Of a stretch of 64,000 bases of DNA, positions 16,179 through 25,153 are shown piece after piece. The stretch spans positions 1-64,000 of the forward strand of contig CASFFN010000002.1 of assembly GCA_949293985.1 (NCBI GenBank), given 5' to 3'. Position 1 is the first letter of the stretch, and each line of letters opens with the position of its first letter. The translations under genes were made by a program, and so were the position numbers. The notes beneath the pieces were generated by a model. The model was given only the letters and a program-made list of their open reading frames with translations. It did no database searches and was not told where the DNA came from. This stretch comes from an uncultured Eubacteriales bacterium (GTDB lineage Bacteria > Bacillota > Clostridia > Oscillospirales > Oscillospiraceae).

Positions 16179-17057
16179 GTGATAAAAAGTATGACGGGAT
16201 ACGGCCGTGCTGTGGAGACGGTGAACGGCAGAGAATTTACCGTGGAGATCCGCTCCGTAAACAATCGCTACCTGGACTGCTCCGTCCGCCTGCCCAGGAA
16301 CCTGGCGTTCTGCGAGGACGCGGTGAAGCAGGCGGTGAAGGCCGCCATTTCCAGAGGTAAGACGGAGGTGTATGTCACCCTCCGCACGGAAAGCGGGGAG
16401 GAAGTCAAAATCAGCCTGAACAAGCCTGTGGTGGAAGGGTATCTGGAAGCCATGGGTCAGATGGTGAAAGATTACGGCTTGAAGGACGACATTTCTGTGT
16501 CGGTACTCTCCCGGATGCCGGATGTGTTTGCGGTGGAAAAGCCCCAGGTGGACGAGGAGCAGCTGCAAAAGGACTTGCTGGGAGTTGTTTCCCGGGCCCT
16601 TTCCGGCTTTGACGCCATGCGCACGACCGAAGGCCAGGCTATGGCGGAGGATTTGCGGAGCCGGGGGCGGACTATCTTACACCTGGTAGAGCAGGTGGAA
16701 GCCGGCAGCGGCCAGACCGTGGCGGACTACCGGGCCAGGCTGGAGGCCAAGCTCCGGGAGGTGCTGGAGAATACCGCCATTGACGAAAGCAGAATTTTAA
16801 CGGAAGCGGCGATTTTTGCGGACAAAGTGGCGGTGGATGAGGAAACCGTCCGCCTGCGCAGTCACCTGAGCCAGATGAACGCCATGCTGGATGCCGGAGG
16901 CGCCGTGGGCCGGAAGCTGGATTTCCTGCTCCAGGAGATGAACCGGGAGGCCAATACCATCGGCTCCAAGTGCGCCGATGTCCGGCTGGCACGGGTGGTT
17001 GTGGACATCAAGGCGGAGCTGGAAAAAATCCGGGAACAGACCCAGAATATCGAGTAA
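16179..17057 (+). CDS. yicC: YicC/YloC family endoribonuclease
   Basis: Member of the YicC/YloC endoribonuclease family involved in RNA turnover. The 292-residue protein begins at GTG with [10 protein letters not shown], the family hallmark, followed by [11 protein letters not shown] and the C-terminal [17 protein letters not shown] with conserved acidic and histidine/asparagine positions. GTG 16179 places the hallmark at residue 2, and AAAAGGGG lies about 9 nt upstream. It heads the classic remA-gmk-rpoZ group, as yloC does in Bacillus. Confidence 0.92.
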   Translation: MIKSMTGYGRAVETVNGREFTVEIRSVNNRYLDCSVRLPRNLAFCEDAVKQAVKAAISRGKTEVYVTLRTESGEEVKISLNKPVVEGYLEAMGQMVKDYGLKDDISVSVLSRMPDVFAVEKPQVDEEQLQKDLLGVVSRALSGFDAMRTTEGQAMAEDLRSRGRTILHLVEQVEAGSGQTVADYRARLEAKLREVLENTAIDESRILTEAAIFADKVAVDEETVRLRSHLSQMNAMLDAGGAVGRKLDFLLQEMNREANTIGSKCADVRLARVVVDIKAELEKIREQTQNIE

Positions 17058-17061
17058 GCCT

Positions 17062-17337
17062 ATGGAAATGAAACTCATCAATATCGGATTTGGCAGCCTG
17101 ATTGCCGCCGGACGGGTGCTTTCGGTGCTGGAACCGGATTCCGCCCCGATTAAGCGGGTGGTGCAGGAGGCCCGGGAGCGGGGAATGCTCATTGACGCTT
17201 CCTACGGCAGAAAGACCAAATCGGTAATCTTAATGGATACGGACCATGTGATCCTCAGCGCTCTGACCCCGGAAACGCTTGCCGGCCGCTGGAGCGAAAA
17301 GACACAGAATATCATGCAGGAGGATGAAAATGGATAA
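17062..17337 (+). CDS. remA: DUF370 DNA-binding regulator RemA
   Basis: Small DNA-binding protein. In Bacillus subtilis it activates extracellular matrix and osmoprotection genes and forms ring-shaped oligomers. The 91-residue protein contains [20 protein letters not shown], as all RemA proteins do, and the basic turn [11 protein letters not shown] near residue 47. Start is either 17062 (used here) or the ATG two codons later. Neither has a strong SD. Its 3' end overlaps gmk by 8 nt. Confidence 0.92.
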   Translation: MEMKLINIGFGSLIAAGRVLSVLEPDSAPIKRVVQEARERGMLIDASYGRKTKSVILMDTDHVILSALTPETLAGRWSEKTQNIMQEDENG

Positions 17338-17887
17338 AGGCTGTATTTTTGTGATTTCCGGAACCTCCGGCGTGGGGAAAAGTACGGTTCTGGCAAAGGT
17401 TATGGAAAAGCGGAAGGACTTGATTTTTTCCGTTTCCGCCACTACGCGAGCGCCCCGCCCCGGTGAAAAGGAGGGCGTGGACTACTACTTTGTCACCCAG
17501 GAGCAGTTCCGGAAGATGATTGACCAGGACGAATTTCTGGAATACGATGCCCACATGAATAACTCCTACGGAACCCCCAAGGCGCAGGTGGAGGAGAAGC
17601 GGAAAAAGGGTCATGTGATTCTGGACATCGACCCCAACGGCGCTTATCAGGTCCGGACATCCTGCCCGGAAGCGGTGCTGATTTTCATCGCTCCGCCCTC
17701 CATGGAGGAACTGGAGCGGCGGCTCCGGGGGCGGGGAGATACTTCCCCCGAGCAGATGGAGCTGCGGCTGCACCGGGCCAGATGGGAGCTGGCTCAGCAG
17801 GAAAAATATGACTATGTGGTAGTCAATAACCAGGTGGATGCCTGTGTGGACGAAATACTGAAGATTATCGAGGAAAAAGCAAACTAA
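17330..17887 (+). CDS. gmk: Guanylate kinase
   Basis: Phosphorylates GMP to GDP with ATP. The 185-residue protein has the P-loop GTSGVGKST at residues 10-18, the GMP-binding [20 protein letters not shown], and [13 protein letters not shown], where most homologues have DIDVQGA. Start 17330 lies 6 nt after AGGAGG (17318-17323). It overlaps remA, and rpoZ follows after 20 nt, the standard Firmicutes order. Confidence 0.96.
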   Translation: MDKGCIFVISGTSGVGKSTVLAKVMEKRKDLIFSVSATTRAPRPGEKEGVDYYFVTQEQFRKMIDQDEFLEYDAHMNNSYGTPKAQVEEKRKKGHVILDIDPNGAYQVRTSCPEAVLIFIAPPSMEELERRLRGRGDTSPEQMELRLHRARWELAQQEKYDYVVVNNQVDACVDEILKIIEEKAN

Positions 17888-17907
17888 AATTTTGGAGGAA
17901 TGAGATT

Positions 17908-18114
17908 ATGCTGTACCCCCCTGTTGCGGATATGCTGAAGAATGTGGATAACCGTTACCTGCTGGTAAATGTGGTTGCCCAGCGGGCCAGAGAGATTGCC
18001 GCCCGCGCGGAGGAAATGCAGGAGGAGCTGCCGGAAAAGCCCGTAACCATGGCCATCTGGGAGGTGGCCGACGGCCAGCTGGCGGCTACCCTGAAGGACG
18101 AATACAAAAAATAA
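17908..18114 (+). CDS. rpoZ: RNA polymerase omega subunit
   Basis: Small subunit that aids assembly of the beta' subunit into RNA polymerase. The 68-residue protein has the conserved NRYLLVNVVAQRAREIA helix near residues 14-30. It has a GGAGGAA site upstream. In Bacillus coaBC would come next; here priA follows directly. Confidence 0.92.
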   Translation: MLYPPVADMLKNVDNRYLLVNVVAQRAREIAARAEEMQEELPEKPVTMAIWEVADGQLAATLKDEYKK

Positions 18115-18149
18115 GTTTCGGGTAGAATACCCAATCAAGGAGGGGCTTT

Positions 18150-20594
18150 ATGATTGCAAGAATTGCTGTTTCCGCGGCTACTTTTGCCATTGACAAGCCC
18201 TATTCCTATTTTGTCCCCCCTGCCATGCACCTGCAGCCCGGTGTCCGGGTGATGGTTCCCTTCAGCCGGAGTAACCGCCGGGTGGAAGGGGTAGTGCTGG
18301 AGACTGGGGAAGGCCTGGAGGAAAACCTCAAGCCGGTGGAGCAGGTGCTGGACGAGGAACCGGTGCTGTCCGCTGCCATGCTGCAGCTGGCTGCCTTCCT
18401 CCGTGGCCGGTGCTTCTGCACCTACTTTGATGTGGTGCGGGCCATGCTTCCCGGCGGGCTGTGGTTTGAGGCCAAGGACAGCTACGCTTTGACCCAGGAT
18501 AGAAGCTGGCAGGACAAGCCCATCCGCCAGCCGGATGCCGGGAAAATTCTGGAGTTTCTCCGGGACAAGGGCGGCGCCGCCTCCGGAAACCAGCTTATGG
18601 GACTGATGGAGCGGGAGGCCTTTGAAAAGGCAATCGCCTACCTGGTTCGGAAGAAATGGATCACCGCCCAGCGGAGTTTGTCCCGGAAAACCCGGGACAA
18701 AACGGAAAAAATCGCGGTTCTGGGGGTGGAGGTGTCGGCGGCCCTGGCCTTTGCCGCCTCCCGTTCCAAAGCCGCCGCCATGCAGCGCAGCGTCCTGGAG
18801 CTGCTGTGCAGCGTGGGCAGCGCCAGCGTCAAGGACATCTGCTACTATACCGGCTGCGGAACGCGGACGGTAAACCGCCTGGCGGACTTGGGGCTGATTC
18901 AGTTCAGGGAGCGGAAAGTGCTCCGTTGCCGGGAGATTGTCCCGACGGAGATTGACGGCCCGGTGGTATTGAACCCGGAGCAGGCAGCGGTTTTCGAGGG
19001 ACTGTGTGAGCAGCTATCCCGGAAAGAGCCGGGGGGCGCGCTCCTTCATGGGGTCACCGGCTCCGGTAAGACCTCCGTGTATATCCGATTGATTGCGCAG
19101 TGCCTGTCCCTGGGCAAGCAGGCCGTCCTGCTGGTACCGGAAATCGCCCTGACCCCTCAGCTGCTGGGACTGATGGCCGCCTACTTTGGACAAAAGGTGG
19201 CGGTACTCCACAGCAGCCTGCCTGCTGCGGAGCGGTACGACCAATGGAAACGCACCGCTCAGGGAAAAGCTCAGGTAGTGGTGGGGACCCGCTCGGCGGT
19301 GTTTGCCCCTTGCCCTCGGTTGGGCCTAATCATTCTGGACGAGGAACAGGAGCATTCCTACCAGTCGGAAACCAATCCCCGGTATGCCGCCAAAGAGGTG
19401 GCGTTGTGGCGGGGACTGAAAGAGGGGGCGCTGGTGCTTTTCGGCTCCGCAACCCCCAGTATTGAAACCATGTACCAGGCCAAATCCGGAAAACTTGCGC
19501 TCTACACCCTGAAAAACCGGTATAACGGCAAGGCTCTGCCCCGGGTGGAGATTGTGGATATGCGCCAGGAGCTGAAGCTGGGGAATCCCCTGAGCCTGAG
19601 CCTTCCTCTGCAGGAGGGCATCCGAAAACGGGCGGAGGCGGGGGAGCAGACCATACTGTTTCTGAACCGCCGGGGCAACAGCCGGGCTTTGGTGTGCGTG
19701 GACTGCCGGAAGGCGCCCGAGTGCCCCCGGTGCAGCGCAAGACTTACCTATCACAGTGCCAACGGACGGCTGATGTGTCACTACTGCGGCTACTCCCAGC
19801 CGGCACCCAGCCGGTGCCCCACCTGCGGCGGCCCCATGAAGGCCCTGGGAACCGGCACCCAGAAGGTGCAGCAGGAGCTGGAGGCGCTGAATCCGGAATA
19901 CCCCGTGATTCGCATGGATGCGGATACGGTCAGCGCGGTGAACACCCACGAGAAGATTCTGGAGCGTTTTGAAAAAGAAAACATCCCGGTTCTTGTAGGC
20001 ACCCAGATGGTGGCCAAGGGCTTGAATCTGCCCAAGGTTACCCTGGTGGGGGTGCTGGACGGGGACCTGAGCTTATATAACAACAGCTTCCGGGCTGGGG
20101 AGACGACCTTCAATATGCTTACCCAGGTGGTGGGCAGAGCCGGGCGGGGAGACCTGCCGGGGGAGGCCATCATCCAGACCCTGGTGCCGGAGCATAAGAT
20201 TATCACTCTGGCGGCCCGGCAGGATTACGACGGCTTTTACGAGCTGGAGCTGGAGCTGCGGCGGGTGCAGCACTGCCCCCCCTTCGGAGATGTGGTGCAG
20301 CTGACTTTTTCCGGGGAGCAGGAGCCGCAGGTGATTGCCGGAGCGGTGAAGTTCCGGGACAGTCTGCTGGCCTGCCTGGCCCAGCCGGAGTACCGGCAGG
20401 AAAATTGCCGGGTGCTGGGGCCTGCCCCCTGCCCGGTGGTGAAGGTCAATTACCATTACCGCCACCGCCTGACGGTGAATTGCCGGATGACCCAGCCTTT
20501 GCGGCTGCTGCTGGCCCATTTGCTGCGGCAGTTCTTCCAGGACAGGCAGAACAAGGGCGTCAGCGCATTTGTGGATGTGAACGGATATGAATAG
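18150..20594 (+). CDS. priA: Primosomal replication restart helicase PriA
   Basis: 3'-5' helicase that reloads the replisome at stalled forks. The 814-residue protein has the N-terminal DNA 3'-end-binding domain (to about residue 105) and a winged-helix region. Helicase motifs are GVTGSGKTSVY (near 301), DEEQEHSY (near 399), LFGSATPS and QVVGRAGRG (near 660). The zinc-binding insert CVDCRKAPECPRC continues with CHYCGYSQPAPSRCPTC, giving eight cysteines. Ribosome binding site AAGGAGGGG precedes the start. Confidence 0.96.
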   Translation: MIARIAVSAATFAIDKPYSYFVPPAMHLQPGVRVMVPFSRSNRRVEGVVLETGEGLEENLKPVEQVLDEEPVLSAAMLQLAAFLRGRCFCTYFDVVRAMLPGGLWFEAKDSYALTQDRSWQDKPIRQPDAGKILEFLRDKGGAASGNQLMGLMEREAFEKAIAYLVRKKWITAQRSLSRKTRDKTEKIAVLGVEVSAALAFAASRSKAAAMQRSVLELLCSVGSASVKDICYYTGCGTRTVNRLADLGLIQFRERKVLRCREIVPTEIDGPVVLNPEQAAVFEGLCEQLSRKEPGGALLHGVTGSGKTSVYIRLIAQCLSLGKQAVLLVPEIALTPQLLGLMAAYFGQKVAVLHSSLPAAERYDQWKRTAQGKAQVVVGTRSAVFAPCPRLGLIILDEEQEHSYQSETNPRYAAKEVALWRGLKEGALVLFGSATPSIETMYQAKSGKLALYTLKNRYNGKALPRVEIVDMRQELKLGNPLSLSLPLQEGIRKRAEAGEQTILFLNRRGNSRALVCVDCRKAPECPRCSARLTYHSANGRLMCHYCGYSQPAPSRCPTCGGPMKALGTGTQKVQQELEALNPEYPVIRMDADTVSAVNTHEKILERFEKENIPVLVGTQMVAKGLNLPKVTLVGVLDGDLSLYNNSFRAGETTFNMLTQVVGRAGRGDLPGEAIIQTLVPEHKIITLAARQDYDGFYELELELRRVQHCPPFGDVVQLTFSGEQEPQVIAGAVKFRDSLLACLAQPEYRQENCRVLGPAPCPVVKVNYHYRHRLTVNCRMTQPLRLLLAHLLRQFFQDRQNKGVSAFVDVNGYE

Positions 20595-20609
20595 AAAGAA
20601 GGATAAACA

Positions 20610-21086
20610 ATGGGACTGCGTAAAATTTTGACAGATAAAGAGCCGGCGCTTCACAAGGTCTGCAAACCGGTGGTGAATTTTGACCAGCGGCTGCACAAGC
20701 TCCTGGACGATATGCGCGAAACCCTGGCAGAGGCCGGGGGCGTAGGCCTGGCGGCTCCCCAGGTGGGAATCCTCCGCCGGGTGGTGCTGGTGGACAACGG
20801 GGAAGAAGTTCTGGAGCTGGTGAACCCCACCCTGGTGGAAACCGACGGAATCCAGGAGGGGCCGGAGGGGTGCCTGAGCATTCCCGGCAAGTGCGGCCTG
20901 GTAAAGCGGCCCTTCTATGCCAAAGTCCGGGCCCAGGACCGGAACGGCAACTGGTACGAGGCTGAGGGGGAGGAACTGACCGCCCGGTGCTTCTGCCACG
21001 AGCTGGACCACCTGGACGGCATTGTTTACACAGAGGTTATGGAGCGCTTCCTGTCGGAGGAGGAGCTGACGGAAGAAGCAGAATAA
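20610..21086 (+). CDS. def: Peptide deformylase
   Basis: Removes the formyl group from nascent proteins, using a metal ion. The 158-residue protein carries all three motifs: GGVGLAAPQVG (near 45-55), EGPEGCLSIPG with the metal-binding cysteine (near 88-98), and CHELDHLDG with the HExxH metal site (near 131-139). It is followed by fmt, the enzyme that adds the formyl group it removes. Confidence 0.96.
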   Translation: MGLRKILTDKEPALHKVCKPVVNFDQRLHKLLDDMRETLAEAGGVGLAAPQVGILRRVVLVDNGEEVLELVNPTLVETDGIQEGPEGCLSIPGKCGLVKRPFYAKVRAQDRNGNWYEAEGEELTARCFCHELDHLDGIVYTEVMERFLSEEELTEEAE

Positions 21087-21105
21087 AGGGAAAGGAGACT
21101 TGCCC

Positions 21106-22020
21106 ATGCGTGTGGTATTTATGGGAACGCCGGATATTTCGGCAACCTGTTTGAAGCAGATTCTGGAGGATGGTTTTTCCGTGGTGGGCGTCTACACCCA
21201 GCCGGACCGGCCCAAGAACCGGGGCATGAAGCTCACCGCCTCTCCTGTGAAGGAGCTGGCCCTGGAGAAGGGAATCCCGGTGTACCAGCCGGAGAACTTC
21301 AAATCCCAGGAGGCCGTTGACCAGCTGAAGGCTTTGGAGCCGGATGTGGTGGCGGTGGTGGCCTTCGGGCAGATTCTGCCCCAGAGCGTGCTGGATGTGC
21401 CTACCAGAGGCTGTATCAACATCCATGCAAGCCTCCTGCCCAAGTACCGGGGCTCTGCCCCTTATCAGTGGGCGGTGCTGGACGGGGAAAAAGAAACCGG
21501 CGTTACCGCCATGTACCTGACCCGGAAGATGGATGCGGGAGATATGATTGACACCGCCGTGACCCCTATCGACCCGGAGGAAACCGCCGGGGAGCTGCTG
21601 GACCGTCTGGCCGTGCTGGGGGCGGGGCTTCTCAGCAAGACCCTGGGACGATTCGCCCAGGGAGAGGTGGAAGGGACAAAGCAGGACGAGAGCCTGGTGA
21701 CCTACGCCCCCATGCTGGACAAATCCATGAGCCCCATCTCCTGGGAAAAGACCGCCCGGCAGGTACACGACCAGGTGCGGGGCCTGAATCCCTGGCCCAT
21801 TGCCACCATGGAGCTGGGGGGCAAACGCTTTAAGGTATATAAGACGGTAATCGTCCCCGGAAAGCCCGGGGCAAAGCCCGGCACCGTGCTGGGACTGACC
21901 AAAACCGGATTGCAGATTGCCTGCTCCGAAGGTGCCGTGGAAATTCAGATTCTCCAGGCAGAAGGCGGCAAGCGGATGGGCGCACCGGATTACTTCCGGG
22001 GCCATCCCCTGGGAGGCTGA
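21106..22020 (+). CDS. fmt: Methionyl-tRNA formyltransferase
   Basis: Formylates initiator Met-tRNA using 10-formyl-tetrahydrofolate. The 304-residue protein begins MRVVFMGTPDISATCLKQ, has the loop QPDRPKNRGMK and the catalytic NIHASLLPKYRGSAP (near 107-121), and a C-terminal tRNA-binding domain from about residue 205. The ATG at 21106 is 8 nt after AAAGGAG; the TTG two codons earlier is too close. It is 2 nt from rsmB. Confidence 0.96.
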   Translation: MRVVFMGTPDISATCLKQILEDGFSVVGVYTQPDRPKNRGMKLTASPVKELALEKGIPVYQPENFKSQEAVDQLKALEPDVVAVVAFGQILPQSVLDVPTRGCINIHASLLPKYRGSAPYQWAVLDGEKETGVTAMYLTRKMDAGDMIDTAVTPIDPEETAGELLDRLAVLGAGLLSKTLGRFAQGEVEGTKQDESLVTYAPMLDKSMSPISWEKTARQVHDQVRGLNPWPIATMELGGKRFKVYKTVIVPGKPGAKPGTVLGLTKTGLQIACSEGAVEIQILQAEGGKRMGAPDYFRGHPLGG

Positions 22021-22022
22021 AG

Positions 22023-23342
22023 GTGAGCGGACGGGAGACGGCCCTGCAGGTGCTGATGGCCTGCCGGAAGGACGGGGGCTGGTCCAACGGCGTGCTGAAA
22101 GCCTACACCGCCCGGAACCGGCTGGACAGCCGGGAGGCGGCTCTGGCAGCCCGGCTGTGCTACGGGGTGCTGCAAAACCGGGGAAAGCTGGACTTTTACC
22201 TGAATCAGCTCCTGCGGAGCAAGGGTAAGACCTTGCATCCCGTGGTGCGGGACATCCTCCACCTGGGACTGTACCAGTTGCTGGAAATGGACAAGATTCC
22301 CGATTCCGCCGCCGTGAACGAGGCGGTGCTTCTCACCCGGCAGTATTGCCCCGGGCAGAAAAACGCCCCGGGGTTTGTCAACGGCGTGCTGCGAAACGCC
22401 GCCCGCAGCCGGAAAACCCTGGCGGAGCCACGGGATTGGGAGAGCCTTTACAGCCACCCGGCAGAGCTTATCTCCCTATTCAAGGAGCGGCTGGGAGGCA
22501 GGCGGCTGGAGGCTATGCTTCGGGCCAACAATGAAATCGCCCCGCTGGCGGTGCAGGTAAACACCCTGAAAATCACCGTACAGGAATTAAAAGAAACTCT
22601 GGCGGCCCAGGGAGTGGAGGGCCGGCCTCACAGCTGGATGGAAAACTGCCTGATTCTGTCGGGCACAGGCAACTTAGAGCAGCTGCCTGCTTTCCGGGAG
22701 GGACTGTTCTATGTTCAGGATCCGGCCTCCAAGCTGGCGGTGCAGTGTGCGGAGCTTCCTGAGGAACAGAATTTTCAGGTACTGGACTGCTGCGCCGCCC
22801 CCGGCGGCAAGAGCTTTGCCGCCGCTATCGCGATGGAGGGCAGGGGAACGGTTTATTCCTGCGACATTCACCCCCACAAAATAGAACTGATTCAAAAGGG
22901 CGCTCAGCGGCTGGGTCTAACCAACCTGAAAGCCGTGGTGCAGGATGCCACGGCCTTTGTTCCCCGGTGGGAAAACGCTATGGATGCGGTACTGGCGGAT
23001 GTGCCTTGCTCCGGCTACGGAATCATCCGAAAAAAGCCGGATATCCGCTATAAAGACCCCAAAACCATGGAAAAGCTTCCAATCCTGCAAGGACAGATCC
23101 TTGCCAATCAGGCCCGGTATGTAAAGCCCGGCGGGGTGCTGATTTATTCCACCTGCACCATTTTGCGCCGGGAAAACGAAGGGGTCGTAGAGAGCTTCTT
23201 GCAGGAGCACCGGGACTTTTCCCTGGAAAAACTGCCCCTTCCCCCGGTTTTCGGGGAGGAAAACAACGGGATGCTTACTTTGATTCCCGGAGAACAGGAC
23301 ACAGACGGCTTCTTTATCAGCCGCCTGCGGAGAGAGAAATGA
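22023..23342 (+). CDS. rsmB: 16S rRNA (cytosine-967-C5)-methyltransferase RsmB
   Basis: Methylates C967 of 16S rRNA. The 439-residue protein has an N-terminal NusB-like RNA-binding domain (about 1-130: SGRETALQVLMACRKDG onward) and a C-terminal methyltransferase domain. That domain has the SAM loop DCCAAPGGKSFA (near 256-267), the DVPCSGYGI motif and the YSTCTI motif, which together contain the two catalytic cysteines. It starts at GTG 22023, directly after fmt. The stop overlaps rlmN (ATGA). Confidence 0.94.
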   Translation: MSGRETALQVLMACRKDGGWSNGVLKAYTARNRLDSREAALAARLCYGVLQNRGKLDFYLNQLLRSKGKTLHPVVRDILHLGLYQLLEMDKIPDSAAVNEAVLLTRQYCPGQKNAPGFVNGVLRNAARSRKTLAEPRDWESLYSHPAELISLFKERLGGRRLEAMLRANNEIAPLAVQVNTLKITVQELKETLAAQGVEGRPHSWMENCLILSGTGNLEQLPAFREGLFYVQDPASKLAVQCAELPEEQNFQVLDCCAAPGGKSFAAAIAMEGRGTVYSCDIHPHKIELIQKGAQRLGLTNLKAVVQDATAFVPRWENAMDAVLADVPCSGYGIIRKKPDIRYKDPKTMEKLPILQGQILANQARYVKPGGVLIYSTCTILRRENEGVVESFLQEHRDFSLEKLPLPPVFGEENNGMLTLIPGEQDTDGFFISRLRREK

Positions 23343-24373
23343 TGAACCATATCAAATCCATGACATTGCCGGAAATCGGAGATGTGCTGAAACAGTGGAA
23401 CCAGCCGGCCTTCCGGGCCAAGCAGGTGTTTACCTGGCTGCACAAAGGTGTGGGCAGCTATCAGGAGATGACCAATCTTCCCCAGAGCCTGCGGCGGCAG
23501 CTGGAAGAGAACTACCCCCTCTACCGCCCCCAGGTGGCGCGGAAGCAGCAGTCCCGGAAGGACGGTACAATCAAATATCTGTGGCGTCTGGCTGACGGCA
23601 ACTGCGTGGAAACGGTGCTCATGCGCTATCACTACGGCAACACCGTGTGTATCTCCACGGAAGTGGGGTGCGCCATGGGCTGCGCTTTCTGTGCCTCCAC
23701 CTTAGGCGGCTTGGTGCGGCGGCTGGAGCCCCACGAAATGCTGGACCAGGTGCTCTTCACCCAGCTTGATTCCGGCCTGCCGGTGTCTCACATTGTGCTT
23801 ATGGGCATCGGAGAGCCGCTGGACAATTTTGACAATGTGCTGCGGTTTCTGGAGCTGGTGAACAGTCCGGAGGGGATGAACATCTCTATGCGGCACATCA
23901 GCCTTTCCACCTGCGGCCTGGTGCCGAAGATTGACAAATTGGCAGAGCACAAGCTCCAGCTGACCTTGTCCGTATCCCTGCACGCGCCCACCAATGAGAT
24001 TCGCAACACCATCATGCCGGTGAACAAAGCCTACCCGGTGGAGGCGCTTCTGGCGGCCTGCCGCCGGTACTATGAGGCCACCGGACGGCGGATTTCCTTT
24101 GAATACGCCATGATTCACGGGGTAAACGATACGGAAGCCGCTGCAAAGCAGCTGCTTCTGGATTTGAAGGGCCTGCCTGCCCATGTGAACCTGATTCCCC
24201 TGAATCATGTAGAAGAAAGCCCCCTGAAGCCCAGCACCCGTCAGGCGGTGCAGCGCTTCCAGAAGATTCTGGAAGACGGTGGGGTACCTGCCACGGTGCG
24301 CAGAACCTTGGGGGGCGACATTGACGCTTCCTGCGGCCAGCTCCGCAGAAAATATACGAAGCAAAACACCTGA
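23339..24373 (+). CDS. rlmN: 23S rRNA/tRNA adenine-C2 methyltransferase RlmN
   Basis: Radical SAM methyltransferase for A2503 of 23S rRNA, and A37 of some tRNAs. The 344-residue protein has an N-terminal RNA-binding region with LPEIGDVLKQWNQPAFRAKQVFTWL, the cluster motif CAMGCAFC (near residues 112-119), GIGEPLDNFDN and a C-terminal catalytic cysteine in DIDASCGQL. Start overlaps the rsmB stop; a second ATG follows immediately. Anaerobes keep this oxygen-sensitive chemistry without difficulty. Confidence 0.95.
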   Translation: MMNHIKSMTLPEIGDVLKQWNQPAFRAKQVFTWLHKGVGSYQEMTNLPQSLRRQLEENYPLYRPQVARKQQSRKDGTIKYLWRLADGNCVETVLMRYHYGNTVCISTEVGCAMGCAFCASTLGGLVRRLEPHEMLDQVLFTQLDSGLPVSHIVLMGIGEPLDNFDNVLRFLELVNSPEGMNISMRHISLSTCGLVPKIDKLAEHKLQLTLSVSLHAPTNEIRNTIMPVNKAYPVEALLAACRRYYEATGRRISFEYAMIHGVNDTEAAAKQLLLDLKGLPAHVNLIPLNHVEESPLKPSTRQAVQRFQKILEDGGVPATVRRTLGGDIDASCGQLRRKYTKQNT

Positions 24374-24405
24374 ACGAAAACAGTTACACAAAGGAGGGAA
24401 GGGGT

Positions 24406-25137
24406 ATGCAGTATTGGGCGCTGACGGACCCGGGCTGTGTCCGGGCCCAGAACCAGGATGCTTACCAAATCGAAAAGCTGGACAAAGATACCCTTTTGTG
24501 CGTTGTGTGCGATGGCATGGGCGGCGCAAAATCCGGCAATGTAGCCAGCAGTCTGGCGGTGGAGGTTTTTGTCCAGGAGGTAAAGCGGGCTTATCGGGAG
24601 GATATGGATTCGGATCTGGTGGACCAGATGCTCCAAAGCGCGGTAAAGCTCACCAACTTTACGGTTTACGACCAAGCTTGTCAGTTTGAGGAGTTTGACG
24701 GCATGGGCACCACCCTGGTGGCGGCTCTCATCCAGGGCAATATCGCCACCGTTGTGAACGTGGGAGACAGCCGGGCCTACACCATCGGCACCGGCGGCAT
24801 CCGGCAGCTGACGGTGGACCACTCCGTGGTGCAGATGATGGTGGACCGGGGAGAGCTGACCCCGGAGCGGGCGAAAAATTACCCGGGCCGGAACCTCATT
24901 ACCCGTGCTATCGGCACGGAGTCCGTGGTAAACTGTGATGTGTTCCACAAGAAGCTGAACAAGGGGGATTGGCTGCTGCTGTGTACCGACGGTCTGAGCA
25001 ATCAGCTGGATGACCAGGAGATTCTCTTTGAAGTGGTGCATGGGCAGGATAAGCAGAAATGCTGCCAACGCCTGCTGGATATTGCCAAGGGCCGGGGTGC
25101 GCCGGACAATGTGACCACCGTGCTGGTGCTGGCCTGA
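24406..25137 (+). CDS. prpC: PP2C-family serine/threonine phosphatase (PrpC/Stp)
   Basis: Metal-dependent phosphatase that reverses phosphorylation by the neighbouring PrkC kinase. The 243-residue protein has the PP2C motifs in order: DPGCVRAQNQDAYQ (residues 6-19), CDGMGG (near 35-40), GTTLVAALI, NVGDSRAY (near 120) and TDGLSNQ with the final DNVT. The spacing and size match Stp proteins. prkC starts 16 nt after the stop, the standard pairing. Confidence 0.95.
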   Translation: MQYWALTDPGCVRAQNQDAYQIEKLDKDTLLCVVCDGMGGAKSGNVASSLAVEVFVQEVKRAYREDMDSDLVDQMLQSAVKLTNFTVYDQACQFEEFDGMGTTLVAALIQGNIATVVNVGDSRAYTIGTGGIRQLTVDHSVVQMMVDRGELTPERAKNYPGRNLITRAIGTESVVNCDVFHKKLNKGDWLLLCTDGLSNQLDDQEILFEVVHGQDKQKCCQRLLDIAKGRGAPDNVTTVLVLA

Positions 25138-25153
25138 AAGGAGTCGTGAGATT

